A stretch of DNA of 28,044 bases from assembly GCA_963677915.2 (NCBI GenBank), contig CAXXGE010000052.1:1-28044 (forward strand), in the 5' to 3' direction. The notes under the pieces are model-generated. The model made no database searches. It was given only the letters and a program-made list of their open reading frames with translations, and had not been told where the DNA came from. How positions within the stretch are numbered: position 1 is the stretch's first letter; each line of letters opens with the position of its first letter. The position numbers and the translations under genes were made by a program. Shown piece after piece: positions 13,674-22,864 of this stretch. The stretch comes from G963677915 sp963677915. GTDB lineage: Bacteria > Bacillota > Clostridia > Lachnospirales > Vallitaleaceae.

Positions 13674-16010
13674 ATGAACAACAATACGATTGAAATGCCG
13701 GTTTTGGCTTTGAGAGGAATCACTATCTTCCCGGGTATGATGATGCATTTCGACGTCAAGAGGCCGAGATCTGTAGCGGCTTTGGAAGAAGCGATGAAAA
13801 GGGACCAAAGGCTTTTTCTGGCTGCCCAGAAAATGGCCCAGGTGGAAGAACCTGATCCTGCAAGTGACCTATACATGGATGGCAACGTCACGAAAATCAA
13901 GCAGATGATCAAGCTGCCAAGCGGCATTGTCCGTGTGCTTGCAGAAGGCGTCAGCAGGGGAAGGATGGTCGAGACTTTCGATGACGAACCCTTCCTCTAT
14001 GCCGATATAGAAACTCCGGAAGCAGATACCATTATGGAAGCGTCTCCAGAAAAGGAAGCACTTGTTGGAGCTGCTCTTGATGTGGTCGACGGCTTTTTCG
14101 CCATTAACCCGAATTTCTCCAAGGAAGCCTCCATTGCGATTCACGCTGCCAAAGAGGTGGGCGCCCTTGCCGATGCCATCGGTTTCCATTTGATATCTGC
14201 CATAGAGAACAAACAGAGCATTCTGGCGAACCAGGAACCTGTTTCAAGGCTGAAACTGGCTATCAAGATTCTCCATTCGGAAATTGAGATTGCCAGGTTG
14301 AAAAACGAAATCAACAGCCAGGTAAAGGTGAATATCGACCAGAACCAGAAGGAATACTACCTAAGGGAGCAGCTGAAGGTCATCCAGTCAGAACTTGGCG
14401 ATGTCCAGGAAATGATGGACGAGGCTGACGAATACGACGAGAGGGCTAAGAAGCTCAACGCATCAAAAGAGGTAAAAGAAAAGCTGGCAAAGGAAATAAA
14501 ACGTTTCAGGCGTATTTCACCGTCATCGGCAGAAGGTGCAGTGGCCAGGAACTACATCGAAACGCTGCTTGAAATACCATGGAAAAAGAAAACAAAGGAA
14601 TCGCTTGATATAAAGAAAGCGCAGGAGATACTGGATAGGGACCACTATGGTCTGGAGAAGCTTAAGGAGAGGGTCATCGAGCATCTGGCGGTGCGACAGC
14701 TGTCGAAAGGAACAGACAGTCCGATTCTTTGCCTGGTCGGACCTCCGGGTACGGGAAAAACATCTGTTGCCCAGTCAATTGCCAAAGCGCTGAACAGGAA
14801 ATACGTACGCATTTCATTGGGCGGTGTCCGGGACGAAGCCGAAATACGCGGACACAGAAGAACGTATATCGGGGCCATGCCGGGACGCCTGGTCAGTGCG
14901 CTGAGGCAGGCGGATACTGCGAATCCGCTGATCCTTCTCGATGAGCTGGACAAGATGAGCAGCGACTTCAGGGGAGACCCTGGTGCGGCTATGCTGGAGG
15001 TCCTGGATTCTGAGCAAAACAGCAAGTTCAGGGACCACTATGTGGAAGTGCCGGTCGATCTGTCCGACGTTCTGTTTATCGCCACAGCCAATGATGTCAG
15101 AACGATTCCATCGCCTCTGCTTGACAGGCTTGAGATGATTCCGATCCACAGCTATACGGAGAATGAGAAGCTTCACATTGCCAAGGAGTACCTGGTCGAT
15201 AAGCAGCTTGAAAAGCACGGCATGACAGCCGACCAGTTCAAGATCAGCGACAAGGCCCTCAGCACGGTCATCAACTGTTATACAAAAGAGGCCGGTGTCA
15301 GAAACCTTGAAAGGCGTCTTGGCGAGCTGTGCAGAAAGGCTGCCAAAGAAGTTCTGATGAATAACAAAAAGCGTGTACAGGTAGGCGAGAACAACCTGAA
15401 AAAATATTTGGGAATACCTCTGTACAGAACGAGTGAACTGCCGGAGGCACCTCAGGTCGGTATAGCCAGGGGGCTGGCATGGACCTCGGTAGGCGGTGAC
15501 ACGCTGTCCATCGAGGTGAACGTCATGGACGGCAAGGGTCAATTCGAAATCACAGGCCAGATCGGCGATGTGATGAAAGAATCTGCAAAAGCGGCAATCA
15601 GCTATATCAGGTCGAAGGCTGATGAACTTGACGTGCCTGACGATTTCTACAAAACAAAAGACATCCATATACATATTCCGGAAGGCGCCGTGCCTAAAGA
15701 TGGTCCTTCTGCAGGGATTACGATGGCAACAGCTATGATTTCCGCCCTGTCCGGGGTGCCGGTCTGTCATGAAGTGGCTATGACAGGTGAAATCACCTTA
15801 AGAGGCAGGGTGCTGCCAATAGGCGGCCTGAAGGAAAAACTGCTTGCAGCAAAAAGGCTTGGCATCAAGAAAGTCCTTGTCCCCTGCGACAACGAGCGGG
15901 ACGTGGAGAAGATCAGCAAGGAAATCACTTCCGGGCTTGAGATCGTCTATGTCCAGTCGATGGATGACGTCATGCCGCATGCACTTGTCAAAGAAGGTGA
16001 AGAAAAATGA
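13674..16010 (+). CDS. lon: ATP-dependent protease Lon (LonA)
   Basis: The 778-residue protein is a AAA+ serine protease that degrades misfolded and regulatory proteins. The N-terminal LON substrate-binding domain (about 1-200) starts MPVLALRGITIFPGM. A coiled region (about 200-300) follows, then Walker A GPPGTGKT at 356-363 and Walker B in ILLDELDK. The C-terminal protease domain has the dyad Ser679 (GPSAG) and Lys722 (GGLKEK). ATG 13674 is chosen over the in-frame TTG 13656, which lies in the hairpin's T run. The last codon overlaps the engB start (ATGA), so the two are coupled. Confidence 0.97.
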   Translation: MNNNTIEMPVLALRGITIFPGMMMHFDVKRPRSVAALEEAMKRDQRLFLAAQKMAQVEEPDPASDLYMDGNVTKIKQMIKLPSGIVRVLAEGVSRGRMVETFDDEPFLYADIETPEADTIMEASPEKEALVGAALDVVDGFFAINPNFSKEASIAIHAAKEVGALADAIGFHLISAIENKQSILANQEPVSRLKLAIKILHSEIEIARLKNEINSQVKVNIDQNQKEYYLREQLKVIQSELGDVQEMMDEADEYDERAKKLNASKEVKEKLAKEIKRFRRISPSSAEGAVARNYIETLLEIPWKKKTKESLDIKKAQEILDRDHYGLEKLKERVIEHLAVRQLSKGTDSPILCLVGPPGTGKTSVAQSIAKALNRKYVRISLGGVRDEAEIRGHRRTYIGAMPGRLVSALRQADTANPLILLDELDKMSSDFRGDPGAAMLEVLDSEQNSKFRDHYVEVPVDLSDVLFIATANDVRTIPSPLLDRLEMIPIHSYTENEKLHIAKEYLVDKQLEKHGMTADQFKISDKALSTVINCYTKEAGVRNLERRLGELCRKAAKEVLMNNKKRVQVGENNLKKYLGIPLYRTSELPEAPQVGIARGLAWTSVGGDTLSIEVNVMDGKGQFEITGQIGDVMKESAKAAISYIRSKADELDVPDDFYKTKDIHIHIPEGAVPKDGPSAGITMATAMISALSGVPVCHEVAMTGEITLRGRVLPIGGLKEKLLAAKRLGIKKVLVPCDNERDVEKISKEITSGLEIVYVQSMDDVMPHALVKEGEEK

Positions 16011-16612
16011 TTGTCAACAATGTAAGCCTTGAAGCGGTAGCGGTCAAAGGGGAGCAGTATCCGACAAGCGGCCTTCCTGAGATTGCCTTTGCAGGCAAAT
16101 CGAATGTAGGGAAGTCCTCCCTGATCAACCTGCTGATCAACAGGAAGAAACTGGCGAGGACTTCGGCTGCGCCTGGAAAAACCCAGACCATCAATTTCTA
16201 CAACGTCGAAGACATGGTTTATTTTGTCGACCTGCCCGGATACGGCTATGCCAAAGTAAGCATGGCCGAACGGGAACGCTGGGGCAGCATGATTGAATAC
16301 TATCTGAAAAAAAGAGAGCAGCTGAAACTGGTTCTGCTGCTCGTGGACGCCCGTCATAAACCGGGTGATCATGACAAGTTGATGTTTGATTGGATTGTCT
16401 ATAACGGTTTCCGGCCGGTTGTTGTGGCAACCAAGGCGGACAAACTAAAGAGAAGCCAGCTGCCGAAACACCTGAAGATGATCAGGCAGGAGCTCGGTAT
16501 GGAAAAGAGCGACCTGCTTTTTCCGTTCTCCGCACTGAAGCGTTTCGGTCAGGCGGAGATCTGGAATAAGATCGACGATATCCTGGAGCTAAAGGAAAGT
16601 CATACTAACTAA
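16007..16612 (+). CDS. engB: Ribosome biogenesis GTPase EngB (YsxC/YihA)
   Basis: The 201-residue TRAFAC GTPase is needed for late assembly of the large ribosomal subunit. G1 GKSNVGKS is at 30-37, the T of G2 is in APGKTQTINFY, G3 is DLPGYG, G4 is TKADK and the G5 region is FSALKRFG. It overlaps lon by 4 bp, an arrangement common in Bacillota. Its stop region overlaps that of the convergent DUF4364 gene by 8 bp, and no terminator is seen at this junction. Confidence 0.96.
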   Translation: MIVNNVSLEAVAVKGEQYPTSGLPEIAFAGKSNVGKSSLINLLINRKKLARTSAAPGKTQTINFYNVEDMVYFVDLPGYGYAKVSMAERERWGSMIEYYLKKREQLKLVLLLVDARHKPGDHDKLMFDWIVYNGFRPVVVATKADKLKRSQLPKHLKMIRQELGMEKSDLLFPFSALKRFGQAEIWNKIDDILELKESHTN

Positions 16613-17129
16613 GGAGCATGCTTAGCAGCTGCTTGTAGATCTCATGGTTGTTGTCTTCCCAGTTCTGGCAGATTTGCAAGGCTTCTTCCTTGTTGGAGAC
16701 CCTCAGGCTCATTGAGATGAGGGTCTCGTTGTTTTCCTGGGCCTTGCATTCGACCGTGTACTGGCCGCCCTTTTCAGGGATATAATCTGAAATGATTTCG
16801 AATTTCGAGCGGATGTCGAATTTGTTCTCGTTCAAGTAGATGATGATGTCATCCTTGATGCTTTCGGGAATGTGACTCTCGAAATACTCTAGGGTCGTCA
16901 TGCCTTCAGCTGTGATGTCATATAGTGTATGGTTAGTGATGTGGGAAGTCTTGACCAAATCGGATTCTATCATCTGGTTGATGTATTTCTGCATCGAAAA
17001 GTAGTCCGTATATTCAGCCGTCAGGATGAAATCGGAAATCTGGGTGTTCGACAGAGGTAATCCGGCTGTCTTTATCATGAATAAGATCATCAGTTTGTTC
17101 AGGCTAAGTTCAAGATTGCTTCCGTTCAT
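16605..17129 (-). CDS. DUF4364 family protein, probable winged-helix regulator
   Basis: The 174-residue protein matches the DUF4364 family of Clostridia. The N-terminal half (LNKLMILFMIKTAGLPLSNTQISDFILT and NHTLYDITAEGMTTLEYF) resembles a winged-helix domain of the PadR/MarR kind. The C-terminal half (IRSKFEIISDYIPE through MSLRVSNKEEALQICQNWEDN) is a predicted alpha/beta domain that could bind a ligand. The start overlaps the end of the upstream radical SAM gene by 20 bp, so the two are coupled. Regulation of the radical SAM partner or other genes is a guess. Confidence 0.78.
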   Translation of the reverse strand: MNGSNLELSLNKLMILFMIKTAGLPLSNTQISDFILTAEYTDYFSMQKYINQMIESDLVKTSHITNHTLYDITAEGMTTLEYFESHIPESIKDDIIIYLNENKFDIRSKFEIISDYIPEKGGQYTVECKAQENNETLISMSLRVSNKEEALQICQNWEDNNHEIYKQLLSMLLS

Positions 17130-18075
17130 TCTTTCTTAATCCCTTCGTATATTCATCACCTTGGTGCAAGTCAAGCACCTTGAGTCTGTGCTGGATTTCG
17201 TTCAGGACCCGTCTCTTGTTGAGGCTCCATAATGGCGCCTCAAGCAGGTCTTTTGGGCCGTCGCCGGTCAGCCTGTGAATGACGATGTCAGGCCTCAGGC
17301 GTGCGATGCATTTGCAGATCCAGTCGGTATAGGTGTCAAAAGTCAGTGTTTCAAAAAGCCCTTCTTCGTACATGAGGGCTATTTTTGTGCCTTTCAGCAC
17401 GTGGAGAAGATGCAGCTTGACGCCTTGTACAGGCAGCCGGTTGATGGCATCTACTGTATCGAGGACATCCTCGAGGGTTTCTCCGGGCAGTCCCAGAATG
17501 AGATGCACGATCACATCGATGCCATTGTCACGAAGGTCAAGGACGGCTTTTTCGAAAGCGCTGTAGGGATAGCCCCGGTTGATCCGTTCTGCCGTATGGT
17601 CATGGGAGGTCTGCAACCCGAGTTCGACCCAGAGCGGCTTGAGAGCGGCAGCTTTGCGAAGCACCCCCATCACATCCCCGTCCAGGCAGTCCGGCCTTGT
17701 GGCGATGTCAAGGAGGGCGACATCCTTATGCTCGAGTGCAGGCCGGTAAAGCTCGCTTAATGTCTTCGGTGACGCATACGTATTGGTAAATGCCTGATAG
17801 TAGGCAATGAACCTGCCTTCCTGACCCGGGTGATGGAGGCGCCAGCTGCTTATGGCCTTATGGAGCTGGATTTCAACCGGACTGGCGGCATCACCGGCGA
17901 ACTCGCCTGAACCGCCTTCTGAGCAGAAGATACAGCCACCCGAGCCGACGGTACCATCCCTGTTGGGACAGCCTAAGCCGCAGTCGAGAGCCACTTTATG
18001 GAGCCTTGTGCCATAGTTTTTCTTCAATGAGTGGGCAAGGCTGTTGTAGCGTTGTTGAGTCAATTTCAATGTCAT
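17110..18075 (-). CDS. Radical SAM protein, YhcC/YtqA family (TIGR01212)
   Basis: The 321-residue protein carries the iron-sulfur cluster motif of this family, C-x11-C-x2-C at Cys36, Cys48 and Cys51 (in GCPNRDGTVG...GGCIFC). It also has the TIGR01212 features AYYQAFTNTYAS, the glycine-rich LGLPGETLEDV, and the segment VKLHLLHVLKGTKIALMYEEG. The family is widespread and its reaction is not settled to my knowledge; it is related to the Elp3-like radical SAM proteins. ATG 18075 has AAGGA about 5 bp upstream. It is divergent from the glycosyltransferase gene, and a promoter for it probably lies in the 119-bp gap, but only weak -35/-10 pairs are visible on this strand. Confidence 0.88.
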   Translation of the reverse strand: MTLKLTQQRYNSLAHSLKKNYGTRLHKVALDCGLGCPNRDGTVGSGGCIFCSEGGSGEFAGDAASPVEIQLHKAISSWRLHHPGQEGRFIAYYQAFTNTYASPKTLSELYRPALEHKDVALLDIATRPDCLDGDVMGVLRKAAALKPLWVELGLQTSHDHTAERINRGYPYSAFEKAVLDLRDNGIDVIVHLILGLPGETLEDVLDTVDAINRLPVQGVKLHLLHVLKGTKIALMYEEGLFETLTFDTYTDWICKCIARLRPDIVIHRLTGDGPKDLLEAPLWSLNKRRVLNEIQHRLKVLDLHQGDEYTKGLRKNERKQS

Positions 18076-18136
18076 CGATCCTTATCTTTAGTTCAAGAAC
18101 TGCTTTGTTCAATTCCCTTTATTTTATCAGATTTCA

Positions 18137-18165
18137 TTATCAAAGTCATCAAGTTATGCTATAAT
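18137..18165 (+). promoter_or_regulatory. Extended -10 promoter of the glycosyltransferase unit
   Basis: A perfect TATAAT (18160-18165) is preceded by TG and one base (18157-18159), an extended -10. TTATCA (18137-18142) lies 17 bp upstream. Transcription should start about 20 bp before the ATG at 18195. Confidence 0.75.
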
Positions 18166-18194
18166 CAACGTAATGAACGGGAAAGTTGGAGAGT

Positions 18195-19343
18195 ATGAAA
18201 ATTGCCCATCTGATAAGCGAAGATACGGGTGGAGCCAAGACCCATATCATGACGCTTTTGAACCAATTGAATACATATGAAGCGACACAGGATGGTGATG
18301 CGTTCAGTGTTGAAGTGGCAAGCCTGTCTGACGGTTCCTTCTACGAGGAAGTGAAGCGAGCCGGAATCAAGACGACGCTTTTTCTTCAACAGGGACGGTT
18401 CGACTTGGCGGTTGCACGGAATCTATCTGGTTATATAATAAAACAAGGCATTGATGTGCTGCACTGCCACGGGGGAAGAGCGAACCTGATCGGCGCCCTT
18501 GTCCATGCGCGTAAGCTCTGTCCTGTAGTATCAACCATACACAGCGACTATAGGCATGACTATGACCACCACTGGCTTAAGAAACTGGTTTTTACAAGGA
18601 TCAACCGTTGGTCCCTCATGAGACTGGACCATTATCTTACAGTAACGGAAGCCTTCAAAAGGCTAATGACCGATGCCGGATTTGAAGAAAAAAGGATGCA
18701 CGTTATTTACAATGGCGTGCCTTCTGCAAGCAGAAAGGGAAGTTCCTCCGAATCAAAAAAAGCCTATTTCAATGCAGTAGGCTTTGAAGTGGAGGAGTCT
18801 GATACGGTTGTCGGCACGGTGACCAGGCTTCATCCGGTAAAAGGGACGGAAGTGTTTCTGGAGGCTGCCAGGATTGTATGCAAAAACAATCCCGAATGCA
18901 GATTCGTTGTAGCAGGAAGCGGTGAGGAACGGCTTCTCAATGAGTACAGCGCATTCATTAAAAGCAATGGACTTGAGAAACAAGTGGCTCTAATAGGATT
19001 CCAGGAGGACGTCCACAGGTTCCTCTGCCATATCGACATCAATGTGCTCGCCTCATACAGTGAAAGTTTTTCCTATTCTCTGCTGGAAGGAGGACTCCAC
19101 GGACTGCCTACGATAGCCAGTGCCGTCGGCGGACTGCCTGAAATGATCGAAGACGGAAAAACCGGACGGCTGTTTCCGGCAGGCGACAGCGCAGCACTAG
19201 CGAAATGCGTCCGTGAGTTGATTGATGATAAAGCGAAAGCCGTCGAGCTGGGCAAGGCATTTGAGGAAGCGGTTGTGAGCCGTTTTTCGGATATTGCCAT
19301 GGCCGAGCAGCATATGAAAATTTATAAAGATATCCTTCTATAA
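18195..19343 (+). CDS. GT4-family glycosyltransferase
   Basis: The 382-residue protein has the GT-B fold of family 4 retaining glycosyltransferases. The N-terminal donor-independent half opens with MKIAHLISEDTGGAKTHIM. The C-terminal half has VGTVTRLHPVKGTEVFLEA and the E-x7-E motif in ESFSYSLLE, followed by GLPTIASAVGGLPEMIEDG. It should transfer a sugar from a nucleotide donor to an envelope glycan or lipid; donor and acceptor cannot be read. ATG 18195 is used instead of the in-frame TTG 18186, since GGAGAG precedes it closely. The RibU-like gene follows after 29 bp, so they are likely cotranscribed. Confidence 0.85.
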   Translation: MKIAHLISEDTGGAKTHIMTLLNQLNTYEATQDGDAFSVEVASLSDGSFYEEVKRAGIKTTLFLQQGRFDLAVARNLSGYIIKQGIDVLHCHGGRANLIGALVHARKLCPVVSTIHSDYRHDYDHHWLKKLVFTRINRWSLMRLDHYLTVTEAFKRLMTDAGFEEKRMHVIYNGVPSASRKGSSSESKKAYFNAVGFEVEESDTVVGTVTRLHPVKGTEVFLEAARIVCKNNPECRFVVAGSGEERLLNEYSAFIKSNGLEKQVALIGFQEDVHRFLCHIDINVLASYSESFSYSLLEGGLHGLPTIASAVGGLPEMIEDGKTGRLFPAGDSAALAKCVRELIDDKAKAVELGKAFEEAVVSRFSDIAMAEQHMKIYKDILL

Positions 19344-19372
19344 CTTAAAAAAAGACATTAAGGAGAGACGAC

Positions 19373-19927
19373 ATGTCATCACAGAAATTCAGTACGAAGT
19401 ATATTGTTAAAGTAGGCATTTTTTCAGCCATTGCCTTCATAATCATGTTTTTCGAATTTCCACTGCCGTTATTCCCCACTTTTCTGAAGTTTGATTTCAG
19501 CGACAGTGTGGCATTGGTTGGCGGCATATCGCTTGGACCTTTGGCTGCGGTATTGATTCAGCTGCTCAAGAACCTGCTGCATCTCATCTTGAGAAACGAA
19601 ACAGGCGGCATAGGTGAGTTGTCCAACTTCATAGTCGGCGTTGCACTTATACTGCCGGTGACCTTTGCACTGAAAAGAAAAGAGAACAACAAGAACCTGC
19701 TGATTGGTCTGGTGATTGGTACCGTGAGCATGGTTGTTGCTGCATCCCTTGGCAACTACTTCATTTTTCTGCCGGCTTATATGCCGGCAATCACTGCAGC
19801 AGACAAGATTGACATGATCATCAAAATGTTGATTCCTTTCAACCTGGTGAAGGCAGTCATCGAAGGCGTAATCATTGTCATCATATTCAACGGACTTAAG
19901 GACGTACTCAAATTCATCAGAAACTGA
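19373..19927 (+). CDS. ECF transporter S component, RibU-like (probable riboflavin uptake)
   Basis: The 184-residue protein has about six membrane helices and is the substrate-binding subunit of an energy-coupling-factor importer. RibU-type features are KFDFSDSVALVGGISLGPLAA, the K in QLLKNLLHL, and the TGGIGELSNFIVG segment. Known RibU proteins bind riboflavin and share the EcfAAT module encoded elsewhere. AAGGAG precedes ATG 19373. No FMN riboswitch can fit in the 29-bp gap to the glycosyltransferase gene, which is unusual for riboflavin transport genes. Another vitamin-like substrate remains possible. Confidence 0.78.
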   Translation: MSSQKFSTKYIVKVGIFSAIAFIIMFFEFPLPLFPTFLKFDFSDSVALVGGISLGPLAAVLIQLLKNLLHLILRNETGGIGELSNFIVGVALILPVTFALKRKENNKNLLIGLVIGTVSMVVAASLGNYFIFLPAYMPAITAADKIDMIIKMLIPFNLVKAVIEGVIIVIIFNGLKDVLKFIRN

Positions 19928-19953
19928 AAAAAGCCGGGTTTGCCCGGCTTTTT
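19928..19953 (+). terminator. Rho-independent terminator after the RibU-like gene
   Basis: An 11-bp stem (19928-19938 with 19943-19953), with a GC-rich AAAAGCCGGG core, a TTTG loop and a run of five T, begins directly at the stop codon. Confidence 0.92.
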
Positions 19954-19996
19954 GAGACTTTGTTCAATTACTTCTACAGCCTGAGGGGGCTTGACT

Positions 19997-22840
19997 ATGA
20001 GAAAAACACTTTTATCCAGTTTACTGGCACTAGCCATTATATTCAGTTCAATTGCCGTTCCTTCCTATGCAGCGGACAATGAACCAATTTACGAGAGGGT
20101 CTCTGCAGAAACGGTAACACGAGGCCTCGTTTATGAGAAAAAGGAAATACTGACCAGAGAAGGATGGGTCGACGTCCATGTGTTGAGGATGGACCTCGAG
20201 GACGACATGCTGTCCCTCGACCTGCTCAGGAACGTAGGCGACTACGGCGTAAAGGGAACGGTGCAGCAATTTGTAGACAGCGATAGTGAAAGGGCTGTAG
20301 CTGGTATCAATGGTTCATTCTACGACACGACATTGGCAAAGACCGACTCGGTAGGCCTGAACTATGACGAGACATTCTTCAGCCTGCTCAGCAACTACAA
20401 CGCATCCTATCAGGGTGCCGCATCCCTCGTCAGAACAACAGCCGGCGATACATTCATTGATTTCTTGAGCGCAACTGTAACTGCTAAGACGGACAGCGAT
20501 TATGTCATGAATGTTCAGGGTTTCAACAGGCAACCAAAAAACAGCGATATCATCATCTACGACCGGGGTATGGGCGAAACGACCCAAGGCCCTGACGGGA
20601 CGGCGTATCTCAATAAGATCATTGTTGAAAACGGCATCGTGACGGGTACTGCATCGCCGAAAGAGGTGGTTTCAATACCTGTGGACGGCTATGTCATCAC
20701 CGTGCCTTCATCCGTGTCCGGTTCACATATGGGCAATTTCCCGGTAGGTACAGGCGTAACGATTGAGGTGGCTTCTGGCATTCAGCAGGATCTTCTAGAA
20801 ATAGCCATCAGCGGCGGCGGCAGAATCCTTGAGAATGGCGAGATCGTCAATACCGGACTGGTGGTGGATCCCAACAGGCGGCATCCAAGAACAGCGGTCG
20901 GCTTGACCGGTGACGGTACGGAGCTTATCGCCATGGTTGTCGACGGCAGGGGGGAAAGCATAGGAGCAACCCATGAGGAGCTCGCAGGTTATCTGAAGGC
21001 CTACGGTGTGACGGATGCCATGCACATGGACGGCGGCGGATCCAGCACGATGGTTGGAACGGGCTATGGGGATATGGAATCAAGCGTGTTCAATGCACCT
21101 TCGGACGGCGTCCAGCGGCGAATCCTCAACGGACTTGGTTTTGTCAGCCTTGCACCGGATGACAGCCCGATCCATGAACTGGTGCTCGAAGCGGATCATG
21201 ACAAGGTTTTTAAGAATACTGAAATGACTTTCAGCATGAAAGCGATTGATGAATACAGCAACGGCAAGACCATCAACAGCAGCCAGATAGCCTGGAGCGT
21301 GCAAGGGGTTGCAGGAAAATGGAGTGGCAACAGCTTCACACCAAGCACGTCCGGCATTGGCAAAGTGACTGCCTATTACGGCATGCATTCTGATTCCATT
21401 ACAATCAACGTGGTGGACGCATATATCGATATTGATGTACAGCCCAAAATCCTGAGGCTTTCAGAAGGAGACACCGGCGAATTCACATTCATGGGTACGG
21501 ATGCCACAGGTTTCAAAGGCGTGGTCCAGAGCCAGAATATCAGCTATACACTTGCGGATGACAGCGTCGGCACCTTTATCAACGGAAAGTTCTATGCCAA
21601 AGCCAAGCCTGGCATATCGAAAGTGACTTTTGATATAGACAACCGGTCACTCAGTGCCTACGTGGTAGTCGGCGACAATACCCAACCGTTTGCTGGCTTC
21701 GAGTCCGTGACATTTTCGCCTTTGGCCTACCCGGAAACGGTAACTGCGGCAGCGATGCTGGTAGATGAAGAGGCCAGTGAGGGCGATTCGAGCTTCAGAC
21801 TGGATTATACATTCGAAAAGTCGACCGTCACCCAGGCGGGCTACCTCGTGTTTGACGACATGGTTTTCAACGCGCCGATCAACGGTATTCTTGTGGACGT
21901 CTACGGCAACGCCAGCGGCCATACTGTCAAGGCGATGGTGACGGATGCAACGGGAAGAAAAGAGAACCTGACATTAAGCAGCAATATCAACTGGAGAGGC
22001 TGGAAGACCCTTAAGACGGATTTGCCGGATGATTTTGTATATCCCGTCACGCTAAACCGTCTCTATGTTGTGGCTCTTCAAACCCCCAGACAATACAGCG
22101 GTACCGTCTATTTTGACAACCTGATGCAGAGAATAGACTTTTCGACCGACAAACTGAAGTTCGACGTGGAGCAGCTGATTGCGGATCCGCTGATGGCGCT
22201 TACAGAACCTGCCAATGCCTACAAGATTTCACTTTTTGGTGCGACCTTCGGCAGAAACAGGCTCCTCGACAATATCGTACTGTCCAAAGTCTATAGGGAA
22301 ATGGGCGGCAGCGACAGGGCCATTTTCGCAGGCGGAACAGATGTCGACGAGGAAAAACTGGACAGCGATGTCATTGAATGGGGCAATGCATTCGGAAGCT
22401 ACGATACGCCGGATGTGAAGATTATTACACTGGCAACCGGCGGCGGCGGACTCTATGCGACAGACTATACCCAGATGAAACGCCTGTATGAGATTCTGTC
22501 AGGTACATCCCAAAACAACATTATCATCCTTGGAAACAGAAGTCCGGTGAACGAAGACGGATTTGACGATGTTAGGGAAGGCTTGCTTCTACACGAGATC
22601 CTGAGGGATTTCAAGCAGAAGACAGGCAAGAATGTATTCTACGTCAACGCTTCAGGCTATGGTTTCAATGTGGATATCAGGGATGGCGTCCGCTATATGG
22701 ACCTGAATGGCCTTTGGTATACTATCGACAGCGACAGAGCGATTGATTTGAACAGAACATTCTATATCGTGGATTTTTATGTCGTCAACCACAAGCTGAG
22801 CTATAAGGTGAAAAACCTCTATCCGCTTGTGCAATATTAG
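19997..22840 (+). CDS. Secreted phosphodiester glycosidase (NAGPA/DUF2233) with Ig-like domains and a degenerate phosphoesterase-like C-terminus
   Basis: The 947-residue exported protein has a signal peptide ending near PSYA (Ala25). The glycosidase domain (about 70-378) has GINGSFYD at 103-110 and the active-site loop MDGGGSST with Asp345, the family that removes sugars linked through a phosphodiester. Two Ig-like, Big_2-type stretches (about 385-475 and 477-560) and a beta-sandwich resembling a carbohydrate-binding domain (about 568-715) follow. The last 200 residues look like a calcineurin-type phosphoesterase that has lost its metal ligands (GNRSP at 846-850 where GNHD is expected). ATG 19997 has GAGGGG about 8 bp upstream; TTG 19991 is in frame. 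There is no SLH or sortase motif. The gene lies 24 bp before the acyltransferase. Confidence 0.85.
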   Translation: MRKTLLSSLLALAIIFSSIAVPSYAADNEPIYERVSAETVTRGLVYEKKEILTREGWVDVHVLRMDLEDDMLSLDLLRNVGDYGVKGTVQQFVDSDSERAVAGINGSFYDTTLAKTDSVGLNYDETFFSLLSNYNASYQGAASLVRTTAGDTFIDFLSATVTAKTDSDYVMNVQGFNRQPKNSDIIIYDRGMGETTQGPDGTAYLNKIIVENGIVTGTASPKEVVSIPVDGYVITVPSSVSGSHMGNFPVGTGVTIEVASGIQQDLLEIAISGGGRILENGEIVNTGLVVDPNRRHPRTAVGLTGDGTELIAMVVDGRGESIGATHEELAGYLKAYGVTDAMHMDGGGSSTMVGTGYGDMESSVFNAPSDGVQRRILNGLGFVSLAPDDSPIHELVLEADHDKVFKNTEMTFSMKAIDEYSNGKTINSSQIAWSVQGVAGKWSGNSFTPSTSGIGKVTAYYGMHSDSITINVVDAYIDIDVQPKILRLSEGDTGEFTFMGTDATGFKGVVQSQNISYTLADDSVGTFINGKFYAKAKPGISKVTFDIDNRSLSAYVVVGDNTQPFAGFESVTFSPLAYPETVTAAAMLVDEEASEGDSSFRLDYTFEKSTVTQAGYLVFDDMVFNAPINGILVDVYGNASGHTVKAMVTDATGRKENLTLSSNINWRGWKTLKTDLPDDFVYPVTLNRLYVVALQTPRQYSGTVYFDNLMQRIDFSTDKLKFDVEQLIADPLMALTEPANAYKISLFGATFGRNRLLDNIVLSKVYREMGGSDRAIFAGGTDVDEEKLDSDVIEWGNAFGSYDTPDVKIITLATGGGGLYATDYTQMKRLYEILSGTSQNNIIILGNRSPVNEDGFDDVREGLLLHEILRDFKQKTGKNVFYVNASGYGFNVDIRDGVRYMDLNGLWYTIDSDRAIDLNRTFYIVDFYVVNHKLSYKVKNLYPLVQY

Positions 22841-22864
22841 TCTTCGGGGAATGAGGATGGGCTT

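Noticed and set aside
14814..15770. 318-codon open frame on the minus strand inside lon
   Set aside because: It lies wholly opposite the conserved Lon ATPase and protease domains and has no family features.
19344..19372. FMN riboswitch before the RibU-like gene
   Set aside because: The gap is only 29 bp and holds just the RBS.
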